This document shows, in pieces, positions 7,049 through 14,175 of a DNA stretch of 14,790 nucleotides. The stretch covers positions 1-14,790 of the forward strand of contig CAYRZU010000078.1 of the NCBI GenBank assembly GCA_964428895.1. Direction: 5' to 3'. The translations under genes and the position numbers were made by a program. The notes below the pieces were generated by a model. That model saw only the letters and a program-made list of their open reading frames with translations. It searched no databases and was not told the origin of the DNA. Position 1 is the first letter of the stretch; the number at the start of each line of letters is the position of its first letter. This DNA is from HyVt-337 sp964428895 (GTDB lineage Bacteria; Planctomycetota; Phycisphaerae; SM23-33).

Positions 7049-8115
7049 ATGATAAGGTCACAAGCCAAGCCGACAGCGCCGACGGAATCCACTCTCGCGC
7101 GGCCGAGGGAACCTATACGATTCCGCCGGAGCTGAAGCGCATTCGGAAGACACAGACCTCCAGCACTCTGAGTTGGATCGTCAATCCCGCCGACGTTGGG
7201 CTAGACATCAACAACTGGCAGTCGGATCCGTCTCGCATCATCTATCACGGTGGCAAGTACCACATGTGGATGATCGACCTGGATCGCGCCCGCTGTGCCG
7301 AAGCGCGAGAGTGGGCCGACACGAACTTCTTCAACACTCCCGAAGGGCGCGATTTCAGGCCGGCGGCGTCTCGCATCCTCTACTTGACCTCCGAGGACAC
7401 GCACCACTGGACCGCGCACGGCCATCTGTCGCTTGGGCCGGCGGGCTCGTGCTATGACCTGGTGTTGGAGCAGGTCAACGTCGTGGTCTGGCAGGGCAAG
7501 TTCCATCTGTTCTCTGAAGTGTGGTCGGCCAATGTCGAGACATACGGGCATCGAGCAGTGGGCATTACCTGTTTGGTCGCTGATTCGCCGGAGGGGCCTT
7601 GGGCTCTGCCGCCGGATGTCGACGTACTGTTGAGACCCGAGCACGACGGCAAGAGCTTCGATAGCGAACGGGTCTTGAACCCCCGACACGTCTACCTCAA
7701 TGGCAGGTGGTTCATGTATTACAAGGGGGGACAAAGCGGCATGCCGACGCGGAACGGGCTGGCCGTGGCCGACCGCCTGACCGGGCCGTACCGGAAGGTG
7801 GCGCACAACCCGCTCATGATCGGCCACGGGCATTTCTGTTGGCGGTACAAGCACGGGATGCTCATGATTCCCAACCACGACTTCAACGACGACAACGGAC
7901 GGTGGATCCACTGGTCCGAAGACGGCCTCCACTTCGCGCCGATCCGGGCCAACGGCGAGGTGTTCCTGTTCGGCTCTCTCTACGTTCCCAATGACCCGCT
8001 ATTCGGCGATCCCCAGAGCGCCGGGCCCGCGACCGAGCTGTGGGGGTTCGAGACCGTCAAGTCGCCGTCGGGCCGAGACTGGGACGTTGAACGCATCGAG
8101 TGGCGACTTGGCTGA
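7045..8115 (+). CDS. Five-bladed beta-propeller glycoside hydrolase-like protein (GH43/GH117 type)
   Basis: A 356-aa protein whose repeated blade motifs are typical of the GH43/GH32/GH117 propeller fold: RIIYHGGKYHMWMID (~64-78), RILYLTSEDTHHWTAHG (~110-126), VVVWQGKFHLFSEVW (~146-160), ADSPEGPWALP (~179-189), HVYLNGRWFMYYKGG (~215-229), ADRLTGPYRKV (~242-252) and HWSEDGLHFAPI (~289-300). Candidate catalytic acids are the aspartate in NNWQSDPSRI (D61) and the glutamates in LEQVN (E142) and FDSERV, but I cannot assign roles. Clan members remove arabinose, xylose, fructose or anhydro-galactose units; the substrate here is not readable. There is no signal peptide. Its ATG overlaps the TGA of the preceding gene (ATGA), so the two are translationally coupled and probably attack the same glycan. 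It converges on rlmKL with 15 bases between. Confidence 0.8.
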   Translation: MNDKVTSQADSADGIHSRAAEGTYTIPPELKRIRKTQTSSTLSWIVNPADVGLDINNWQSDPSRIIYHGGKYHMWMIDLDRARCAEAREWADTNFFNTPEGRDFRPAASRILYLTSEDTHHWTAHGHLSLGPAGSCYDLVLEQVNVVVWQGKFHLFSEVWSANVETYGHRAVGITCLVADSPEGPWALPPDVDVLLRPEHDGKSFDSERVLNPRHVYLNGRWFMYYKGGQSGMPTRNGLAVADRLTGPYRKVAHNPLMIGHGHFCWRYKHGMLMIPNHDFNDDNGRWIHWSEDGLHFAPIRANGEVFLFGSLYVPNDPLFGDPQSAGPATELWGFETVKSPSGRDWDVERIEWRLG

Positions 8116-8130
8116 GAGAGCCCGTCGCGC

Positions 8131-10341
8131 TTAATCGCCGTGGCCGACGGCGACCTCAGGGGACGCCACCACCATTCGCCAGCAGCGATGAATGCGCTTG
8201 TTGCGGAAGTCCTCGGGGATGGTCTTGTCGGTGATCTCCGCCGCGTCCAAGCCGGGCAGGGCGGCGGGATCGAACTTGAATGTCCTGAAGTTGGTGGAGA
8301 AGTAGATGACTCCGCCCGGTGACATCAGCTTCATGGTAGCCGTCAGCAATTCGACATGGTCGTGCTGCACGTCGAAGGCATCGTCGGTCCGCTTGCTGGT
8401 TGAGAAGGTGGGTGGATCGATGACGGCCAGGTCGTACCGCGTGTTGGGCGATGCGCCGCGGACGAAGGCCAGGGCGTCGCTCTGGATAAACCGGTGAGCG
8501 GGCCCGGTAAACCCGTTGGCGGCCATATTGCGCTGGGCCCAGGCCAGGTAGGTCTTGGACAGATCGACCGTGGTTGTCTGGGCCGCGGCGCCCGCGGCCG
8601 CATAGACCGAGAACGCGCCGGTATAGGCAAACAGATTGAGCACGCGCTTGTCGGCCGATTCGTCACGGACCATCCGTCGGGTCAGGCGATGGTCGAGGAA
8701 CAGCCCCGTGTCCAGATACTCCGACAGGTTGACCTCGAACTGTAGGCCGTCTTCGGTCACGGTGAGGGTGCATCCGGTCTGGGCAAACTTGCCGTATTGG
8801 GCCGCGCCGCGCTGACGCTGACGGCGCTTAAGGTGGATGTTCGCGAGCGGCACGTCCAGCGTGTCCCCGGCGGTCTGGGCCATCAGCTCCAGCCATTCGA
8901 CATTCTGGGCCGGCGTGCGGTCGTGAGGCCGATCGTATTCGGCGATATGGAGGTGATTGTCGTAGAGATCAACCGCTAGGGGGATTTCTGGGATATCGCG
9001 GTCGTAGAGGCGATAGCAGGTGATGCCGCGTCGGCTGGGCCAACGGCGCAGGGCCCGGGCATTCTTGCGCAGGCGGTTGGCGAACATCTCCGCCTGGTTG
9101 GCGGCGCTATCAGCCAGGCCGCCAAAGGCGGGGACCGGTGTTTCCCTTGGCGGGCGCGTTGCAGCAGGCCCGGCCGCATCGCGTTCGGCACGCTGCTCGG
9201 GAGAAAGTGTCTTCGGCGGGCGCGGGCCGTGGTATTGGTAGTAGGTGCATTCGATCCGCCCGTTGTAGAGCTTGCGGCGGCGGTCAGCGGGTTGGCCCAA
9301 GATGCCCTCCAGGTCCACGCTGGTCAGCACGTAGAAGGACCAGGTCTCGAGGCGGCGAAACACCTCGGGCATGGATCGGTAGATCGCGGCGATCTCGGCG
9401 GTGTTCTCGAATCGATGGCCGTAAGGCGGATTGCAGATCACACAGCCGTAGGAACGGTTGCTGGTCAACTCAGCGAAGGGCTTCTCCTGGAAATGAATGT
9501 CGTCGGCCACGCCGGCCAGCTCCGCGTGATAGCTAGCCAGGCTGATGGCCTTGGGTTCGATGTCGGTCGCAATAATGCGATGCCGCGGCGCAGGTTGGAT
9601 TTGCTCGATGGCGGCCTGGCGCTGGGCGTCCCAGACGGCGGCGCCGAATGCGGGCCATGCCTCCGCGGCGAAACGGCGCTTCAGGCCCGGGGCTACGTTT
9701 CGTGCGATCAGGGCCGCTTCGATCGGAATCGTGCCTGAGCCGCAGAACGGATCGACCAGCGGACGCTGGGGGTCCCAGAAGCTCAACTGGACCATGGCCG
9801 CGGCGAGCGTTTCCTTCAGTGGGGCTGGTCCAGCCGCGGCGCGATAGCCCCGCTTGTGTAGGTCGTCGCCGCTGGTGTCGATGGTCAGCGTGGCGGTGTT
9901 GTCTCGCAGGGCGATTTCGACGGCACAGGCCGGGCCCGTCTCCGGCAGGTCGGACACGTTGTGGCTTGCGCGGAGTGTCTCGACGATGGCTTTCTTAACT
10001 GCCCGCTGACAGGCGGGCACGGAGGATAGCTGGCTGTGATGGCTGCGTCCGCGAACGGGAAATGCCCCGTCCGCCGGGATCCACCGCTCCCACGGCAGGG
10101 CCATGGCCCGCTCGAACAAGTCGTCGAAATTATCGGCGCTGAACTCGCCGACCAGCAGCAGCACGCGGCCGGCCGTCCGCAGCCACAAGTTGGCCCGGGC
10201 CAGGCCCTCTGCGTCGGCGGTGAATTGCAGCCGCCCGGGCGAGCGCACGCGCGCATCGGCAAAGCCAAGCTGCAGAAGCTCTCGCTTGACGCACGCTTCC
10301 AGGCCGGCCGTCGCCGTCGCGATGAGTTGGAACGTGTCCAT
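8131..10341 (-). CDS. rlmKL: Bifunctional 23S rRNA methyltransferase RlmKL (m2G2445 / m7G2069)
   Basis: A 736-aa fusion of two SAM-dependent rRNA methyltransferases, as in E. coli RlmKL (702 aa). The N-terminus holds a THUMP RNA-binding region (~30-160). The RlmL half has DPFCGSGTIPIEAA (~197-210) and the N6/N2-methylase motif NPPY (304-307). The RlmK half has the SAM motif LNLFAYTGAFSVYAAAG (~568-584) and DPPTFSTSKR (~642-651). In E. coli the enzyme makes m2G2445 and m7G2069 in the peptidyl-transferase region of 23S rRNA. The ATG at 10341 (MDTFQLIATATAGLE) matches the usual family N-terminus; an in-frame TTG at 10371 would add ten non-conserved residues overlapping the likely -10 box. No Shine-Dalgarno precedes the ATG, which may suit a very short leader. 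It lies 54 bases downstream of the isomerase gene on the same strand. Confidence 0.95.
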   Translation of the reverse strand: MDTFQLIATATAGLEACVKRELLQLGFADARVRSPGRLQFTADAEGLARANLWLRTAGRVLLLVGEFSADNFDDLFERAMALPWERWIPADGAFPVRGRSHHSQLSSVPACQRAVKKAIVETLRASHNVSDLPETGPACAVEIALRDNTATLTIDTSGDDLHKRGYRAAAGPAPLKETLAAAMVQLSFWDPQRPLVDPFCGSGTIPIEAALIARNVAPGLKRRFAAEAWPAFGAAVWDAQRQAAIEQIQPAPRHRIIATDIEPKAISLASYHAELAGVADDIHFQEKPFAELTSNRSYGCVICNPPYGHRFENTAEIAAIYRSMPEVFRRLETWSFYVLTSVDLEGILGQPADRRRKLYNGRIECTYYQYHGPRPPKTLSPEQRAERDAAGPAATRPPRETPVPAFGGLADSAANQAEMFANRLRKNARALRRWPSRRGITCYRLYDRDIPEIPLAVDLYDNHLHIAEYDRPHDRTPAQNVEWLELMAQTAGDTLDVPLANIHLKRRQRQRGAAQYGKFAQTGCTLTVTEDGLQFEVNLSEYLDTGLFLDHRLTRRMVRDESADKRVLNLFAYTGAFSVYAAAGAAAQTTTVDLSKTYLAWAQRNMAANGFTGPAHRFIQSDALAFVRGASPNTRYDLAVIDPPTFSTSKRTDDAFDVQHDHVELLTATMKLMSPGGVIYFSTNFRTFKFDPAALPGLDAAEITDKTIPEDFRNKRIHRCWRMVVASPEVAVGHGD

Positions 10342-10353
10342 GGGGTCCGGGGG

Positions 10354-10359
10354 ATTATA
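10354..10359 (-). promoter_or_regulatory. Consensus -10 box TATAAT before rlmKL
   Basis: A perfect TATAAT on the minus strand ends 12 bases before ATG 10341, which would place transcription start about 5 bases from the start codon. At 17-bp spacing the -35 position reads TTCGGG, a poor match. With no ribosome site present, a leaderless or nearly leaderless mRNA is possible. The match may be fortuitous. Confidence 0.35.
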
Positions 10360-10395
10360 GGTGTGGCGCAAGCCAGCCCGAAGAGAAATGGCCCG

Positions 10396-11235
10396 TTAGG
10401 GGTGGTCGCCCCCGTATTGACGGGCGAACTCGTCCGGGAACGTGGCGATCGAAGCCAACGCGGCATCGAAGGCGGCCGGGTCGTTGGGAATCGCCGGGAC
10501 GGACTCGAACATGAAAGCGCCGCCGTAGTCGATGTCGGCCAAGCCGGCGAACAGCTCACCCCATTCGATCAGCCCTCCCTTGTAGAACGGCTGCCAGTGG
10601 TCGGTGCCATCCCAGAATTCGTGCAGGTGGAGGTGGAAGAGGCGATCCCCGCAGACCTGGATCGTCTCGCGGGCGCGGTCGGCGCAGGTGAAGGGGTTGG
10701 CTCCGTCGGCGTCCTTGGTGTGGCCGATGTCGACGATCATGCCGAACCGGTCCGAACCGATTCGGTCGACGAACGCGGCGAAGTCGGCCAAGTCCTCACC
10801 GTTTTCGATCGTCAACCGAACGTCCGTGCCTTCCAGCAGCGGCAGGACTTCGCGGATGAAGGACTCATGATGTTCGGTCCGCTCGAAGTGGCAGACCATG
10901 ATGGGCCCGCCCAAGGCCGACGCGGCCTCACACATCCTGAGGAACTCGGCGATCGTGCCCTTGCGGACCTCGGGATACGGACACCCCCAGGGCAGATCGG
11001 GGCAATGGTAGCTGACGATTCGCACGCCGCAGTCGTCGCAGATAGCCCTGAGGGCGGCTACCTGTTCGGGACTGTTGTGGTCAAGCTGGGCCATGTCCGC
11101 AGCCAGTTCGATACGCTCAATGCCAGCTTGGGCCAACCGCTGGATCTGCGGGCGGCCCAATTGCGGCCCTTCCCAGAAGAAGATGTTGGTCGACGCGCCG
11201 AGCCGGCGACGGAGTTGATCGATTGTGAACGGCAT
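10396..11235 (-). CDS. Sugar phosphate isomerase/epimerase, xylose-isomerase-like TIM barrel
   Basis: A complete 279-aa member of the xylose-isomerase-like TIM-barrel superfamily, distinct in sequence from the one at the left edge. It shows RIELAAD (strand 2), VRIVSYHCPDLPWG (~71-84), IMVCHFERTEHHESF (~112-126), LTIENGEDL (E144), MIVDIGHTKDADG (D169, H172), LFHLHLHEF (H201/H203) and MFESVP (E244), which together supply the expected metal-binding acids and histidines. No transport signal is present, so it is cytoplasmic. The ATG is supported by GAGGAGG at 11241-11247, 5 bases upstream. It follows the ABC exporter gene by only 18 bases, so the two form one transcription unit; this pairing is not a textbook one. 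The sugar substrate cannot be told from the sequence, and some family members act on inositols or hydroxypyruvate. Confidence 0.9.
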   Translation of the reverse strand: MPFTIDQLRRRLGASTNIFFWEGPQLGRPQIQRLAQAGIERIELAADMAQLDHNSPEQVAALRAICDDCGVRIVSYHCPDLPWGCPYPEVRKGTIAEFLRMCEAASALGGPIMVCHFERTEHHESFIREVLPLLEGTDVRLTIENGEDLADFAAFVDRIGSDRFGMIVDIGHTKDADGANPFTCADRARETIQVCGDRLFHLHLHEFWDGTDHWQPFYKGGLIEWGELFAGLADIDYGGAFMFESVPAIPNDPAAFDAALASIATFPDEFARQYGGDHP

Positions 11236-11253
11236 GGGCGCCTCCTCGGCGTC

Positions 11254-13008
11254 TTATCCGACTTGGCGGCGCCAGAGGTCGTGGTAGATGCCTTGCTTGG
11301 CAAGCAGGTCGTCGTGATTGCCCATTTCCAGCAGTCGGCCATCCTCGATCACCAGCACCAGGTCGGCCGACCGGGCTACCGACAGGCGGTGGGCGACCAC
11401 GAACGTCGTGCGCCCCTCGGCCAGGCGGTCGATGGCGTCCAGGATGAGCGATTCGCTGACGGCGTCGAGGTTGCTGGTCGGCTCATCCATAATGAGGATA
11501 GGCGGATTCTTGAGGAACGCCCGGGCGATGGCGATGCGTTGGATTTGCCCACCCGAGAGCCCGACCCCGCGCTCGCCCACCACGGTGTCGTAGCCGGATT
11601 CCTGTTCCATGATGAAGTCGTGGGCGTTGGCGGCGGTGGCCGCGTGGAGCATCTCGTTTTCGGAAGCGCCTTGGCGACCATAGAGGATGTTCTGGCGAAT
11701 CGTGCCGGAAAACAGCACCGGCTCTTGCGGCACGATGCCGATGGCCTGGCGCAGGGACTGAACCGTGACCTCCCGCACCTCTTGATCCCCGATGAAGATC
11801 CGCCCGTCCTGGACGTCATAGAACCGTGGCAACAAGCTGAGCGTGGTGGTCTTGCCGCCGCCGCTAGCGCCCACCAGGGCCACCCGTGAGCCGGCGGAAA
11901 TGTCGAAGGACAGCTCCTTCAGCACGATCTGGGGTTTTTCCACCGGATAGCTGAAGCACACGCCGTCGAAGCGCACTCGCGGGGCCCCGGTCAGCTTCAA
12001 CGCCGTGGCGCCGGGGGCGTTTCGGATCTTCGGCTCGGTATCGAAGAACTCGAAGATGCGCTGCGTGGCGGAAACGGCCGTTTGGATCTGTCCGTAGGCG
12101 CCGGTGAGCCATGGGACGGGGGTGAACAGCCGGCCGGTGAACAGCAGGAAGGTCACAATGTCGCCGGTGTCGGCCCGGCCCGTGGAGACCGAGTAGACGC
12201 CGAACAGCAGCACCGCCGCGAGGCCCAGGAAGGTTGTGCCTTCCCCCGCAGCCGTCAGGATTCCGCTAAACAGGCTGTGGCGGACCGAGTGCGTTCGGAG
12301 TCGCTCGGTGTGGCGCCAGACCTGCTGTTGTTCGTTGCCTTCGGCGCCGAAGGATTGCACTTCGCGAATCATGCCGAACCGCTCGTGCACGTGCCCCGAC
12401 ATCTGCTCGGTGCTCTCCAGCATGCGACGGCTGGCCGCCCGCATGGGACGGCTGAGCAGACGCGTGGTGATCAGGAACAGCGGCAGGACCGCGAACGACA
12501 CCAGCGCCCACAGCCAATTCCGATACAGCATGATGCCGCCGATAACCAGGATCTGCAGGGCGGCCTGACAGGTGACGATCACGCCCAGTTCGATCGCTTG
12601 CTGGGCCGATTGCACGTCGGTGATGACGCGCGAGGCAATGGTGCCGCTGGGCCGCGCCGCGTGAAAACCCAAGCTCAACCGCTGGAGGTGGGCGTAGAGA
12701 CGATACCGGATGTCCCGCACCACCGACGCGCTGGCGCGGACGGGCAGATGCACCCGCCCAATCGTGACGATCAAGTGTCCGACCAGGATCGCCAGGAACA
12801 CCCCGGTCATGGTCACCAGCTTGGGCCACATAGCCTCGGGGGTGAGCGTCTTGGTGGCGAAGGCCTCCTCGGCGTAGCGGGTGACCTCACCGGCGTAGAT
12901 GGGGAAGTAGGTCGACATCCCCATGCGCAGCACCGACGCCACCAGCGCCACCGTCAGCAGCTTCCAGTACGGTTTGGAATACGCCAGGAATCGCCATAGG
13001 CTCTGCAT
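11254..13008 (-). CDS. ABC exporter, fused membrane and ATPase domains (MsbA/lipid-multidrug type)
   Basis: A 584-aa half-transporter that would work as a homodimer in the inner membrane. The N-terminal ~310 residues carry about six hydrophobic helices (first near 16-40, later ones near 66-90, 145-185 and 245-300) with the coupling sequence ESTEQMSGHVHERFGMIREVQSFGAE typical of type IV ABC exporters, in which a moving helix links to the ATPase. The ATPase has Walker A GASGGGKTT (380-388), Q-loop VPQEP (Q428), signature LSGGQ (484-488), Walker B ILIMDEP (504-510) and H-loop VAHRLS (H540), all intact. ATG 13008 is preferred to the in-frame GTG at 13026 because GTGGAGGT around that GTG is itself a good ribosome site, about 10 bases before ATG. 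A promoter (13060-13088) lies just upstream. The substrate is unknown; lipids or drugs are typical of the family. Confidence 0.95.
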   Translation of the reverse strand: MQSLWRFLAYSKPYWKLLTVALVASVLRMGMSTYFPIYAGEVTRYAEEAFATKTLTPEAMWPKLVTMTGVFLAILVGHLIVTIGRVHLPVRASASVVRDIRYRLYAHLQRLSLGFHAARPSGTIASRVITDVQSAQQAIELGVIVTCQAALQILVIGGIMLYRNWLWALVSFAVLPLFLITTRLLSRPMRAASRRMLESTEQMSGHVHERFGMIREVQSFGAEGNEQQQVWRHTERLRTHSVRHSLFSGILTAAGEGTTFLGLAAVLLFGVYSVSTGRADTGDIVTFLLFTGRLFTPVPWLTGAYGQIQTAVSATQRIFEFFDTEPKIRNAPGATALKLTGAPRVRFDGVCFSYPVEKPQIVLKELSFDISAGSRVALVGASGGGKTTTLSLLPRFYDVQDGRIFIGDQEVREVTVQSLRQAIGIVPQEPVLFSGTIRQNILYGRQGASENEMLHAATAANAHDFIMEQESGYDTVVGERGVGLSGGQIQRIAIARAFLKNPPILIMDEPTSNLDAVSESLILDAIDRLAEGRTTFVVAHRLSVARSADLVLVIEDGRLLEMGNHDDLLAKQGIYHDLWRRQVG

Positions 13009-13059
13009 CGCTACGGGTACCTCCACCGGCGGGGCCGGATGTGCGAACGCCGAAGTCCT

Positions 13060-13088
13060 AGCCTAGGCCGCGGCGCCCGAGCGGTCAA
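13060..13088 (-). promoter_or_regulatory. Sigma-70-type promoter for the ABC exporter-isomerase operon
   Basis: On the minus strand TTGACC (13083-13088, 5 of 6 to the -35 consensus) is followed after exactly 17 bases by TAGGCT (13060-13065, matching the first two and last positions of TATAAT). It lies just past the preceding terminator and gives a leader of about 45 bases to ATG 13008. Confidence 0.5.
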
Positions 13089-13090
13089 CC

Positions 13091-13133
13091 AAAGCGGCGG
13101 CTGATCCGCATCGTGCGAATCAGCCGCCGCTTT
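13091..13133 (-). terminator. Strong hairpin terminator after the coiled-coil protein gene
   Basis: AAAGCGGCGGCTGAT (13091-13105) pairs perfectly with ATCAGCCGCCGCTTT (13119-13133). The stem continues past one C/A mismatch with CGCA/TGCG, leaving a TCG loop: 19 base pairs in all. It starts about 28 bases beyond the stop of the minus-strand gene ending at 13162. On that strand the hairpin is followed only by TTT and a mixed sequence, so the T-run is short. Confidence 0.8.
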
Positions 13134-13161
13134 GAATTCGTCATTGGCTAGGGGCGCCGGT

Positions 13162-13992
13162 CTAGTGCCACCAGCGTCGCCCGCCGCCGTAGTACACGCC
13201 TTCGGGGGTCATGGCGCGGAGGCGCTCCGTCTGGAGCTGATACGCTTCGACCTTGCGTTGCCACCGCTGCTCCAGGCGCTCGGCGCGTTCGCGTTCGCGC
13301 TGTTCCTTTTCGGCCTGGCGCTGGGCGAGGGCGCGCTGCTTGTCGACTTCGCGCTGGTCGGCGGCGTCGCGCATGGCCTGCTGGCGCTGGGCCTCTTCCA
13401 CGTCACGTCGTTCCAAATCTTGGCCCGCCCATTCCATGAAGGCGTCCCACCGCTCGGTGTCCTTCAGGAAGTCGATCTTGTATTCGACGTCGATGATCCC
13501 GGCCAACGCCGCGTCGAAGTTCTTCCGGGAGATCGCTTCCAGCGATTGCTCCTGCTTGAGCAACATGCTGATGTCGGTGGTGGTGGCCATGGCCTTCTGC
13601 AGGCCGGTCTCCAGTTCCATGTCCGTGGCCAGTTCGAGCGCATCGGCAAAGGTCAGGGGCACGACCTTGCTGGGCTCGCGGGCGCTGTCGGACCAGTCGC
13701 CGCGCTTGGGCGCCTCCGGCTGCGTGGTGGCGGCCTCTTGCTTCTTAATCCGGTACTTAAGGAACTCGCCCATCAACTGCTCGTTCTTCAGGTAGGGATC
13801 CAGGAAGCTGAGGCGATAATCGATCTTGCGCTTCACGTTGGCGACGGCGGAGTTAAGCGCTTTAAGGGAGTTGATCCGTAGTTGCGCCTTCTGTGCGTCG
13901 CTCATGGTCGGCAGGGCGACCGCCACGGTGGTAGCCAACAGAGCGGCCAATAGCGCCACGATGATGTTTCGTTGGATGTGGGTCCTGAACAT
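13162..13992 (-). CDS. Exported coiled-coil protein of unknown function
   Basis: A 276-aa protein of no family I recognise. MFRTHIQRNIIVALLAALLA begins a standard Sec signal peptide with basic residues, a hydrophobic core and a likely cut after AVA near residue 26. Residues 30-85 are helical (DAQKAQLRINSLKALNSAVA). A TTQPEAPKRGDW linker lies near 89-100. Residues ~115-190 are helical with leucine/alanine repeats, and ~190-262 form a highly charged Glu/Arg/Gln coiled coil (RQQAMRDAADQREVDKQ). The end is glycine- and aromatic-rich (GVYYGGGRRWWH). The start has GAGGAGA 6 bases upstream. It is monocistronic: a candidate promoter lies ~100 bases upstream and a strong terminator follows. The coiled coil suggests a scaffold or periplasmic/envelope role, inferred only from composition. 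Confidence 0.85.
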   Translation of the reverse strand: MFRTHIQRNIIVALLAALLATTVAVALPTMSDAQKAQLRINSLKALNSAVANVKRKIDYRLSFLDPYLKNEQLMGEFLKYRIKKQEAATTQPEAPKRGDWSDSAREPSKVVPLTFADALELATDMELETGLQKAMATTTDISMLLKQEQSLEAISRKNFDAALAGIIDVEYKIDFLKDTERWDAFMEWAGQDLERRDVEEAQRQQAMRDAADQREVDKQRALAQRQAEKEQRERERAERLEQRWQRKVEAYQLQTERLRAMTPEGVYYGGGRRWWH

Positions 13993-14105
13993 GACGATCT
14001 CCTCTTTCGCTTCACATGGACCGGAGGCAACTCCCCGCGGTCGCAGTGGGTCTCGCAGTCTTCCCCCAACAGCCGACCTCAGCCGTTGGCACGGGATAGG
14101 TCATC

Positions 14106-14114
14106 ATTCTAGCA
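14106..14114 (-). promoter_or_regulatory. Extended -10 promoter TGCTAGAAT for the exported coiled-coil protein
   Basis: The minus strand reads TGCTAGAAT, a TGn extended -10 with a 5 of 6 match to TATAAT. The -35 region (TGGTGC at 17-bp spacing) is weak, which is tolerated in extended -10 promoters. It predicts a leader of roughly 100 bases. Confidence 0.4.
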
Positions 14115-14175
14115 GGGCATTACCGGTTGCACCAGAGATGCTCAACGTCCGGCCCGGCCGTCGATTGTAGTCGGG

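Noticed and set aside
10036..11889. 617-codon plus-strand frame spanning three minus-strand genes
   Set aside because: It lies antisense to rlmKL, the isomerase and the exporter, all with intact family motifs. Its composition is typical of a high-GC shadow.
12082..12999. 305-codon plus-strand frame opposite the ABC membrane domain
   Set aside because: It is rich in H, Q, R and G, has no domain, and lies opposite the transmembrane region of a confident exporter.
13132..13881. Hydrophobic plus-strand frame that looks like a membrane protein
   Set aside because: It is the complement of a Glu/Arg/Gln coiled coil, which yields Leu/Ala/Phe-rich antisense. The minus strand has a signal peptide and a ribosome site.
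14147..14170. GGCC-rich imperfect inverted repeat after the acyl-CoA synthetase stop
   Set aside because: The arms match only in the GGCC core, the loop is too short and no T-run follows, so it is not called a terminator.
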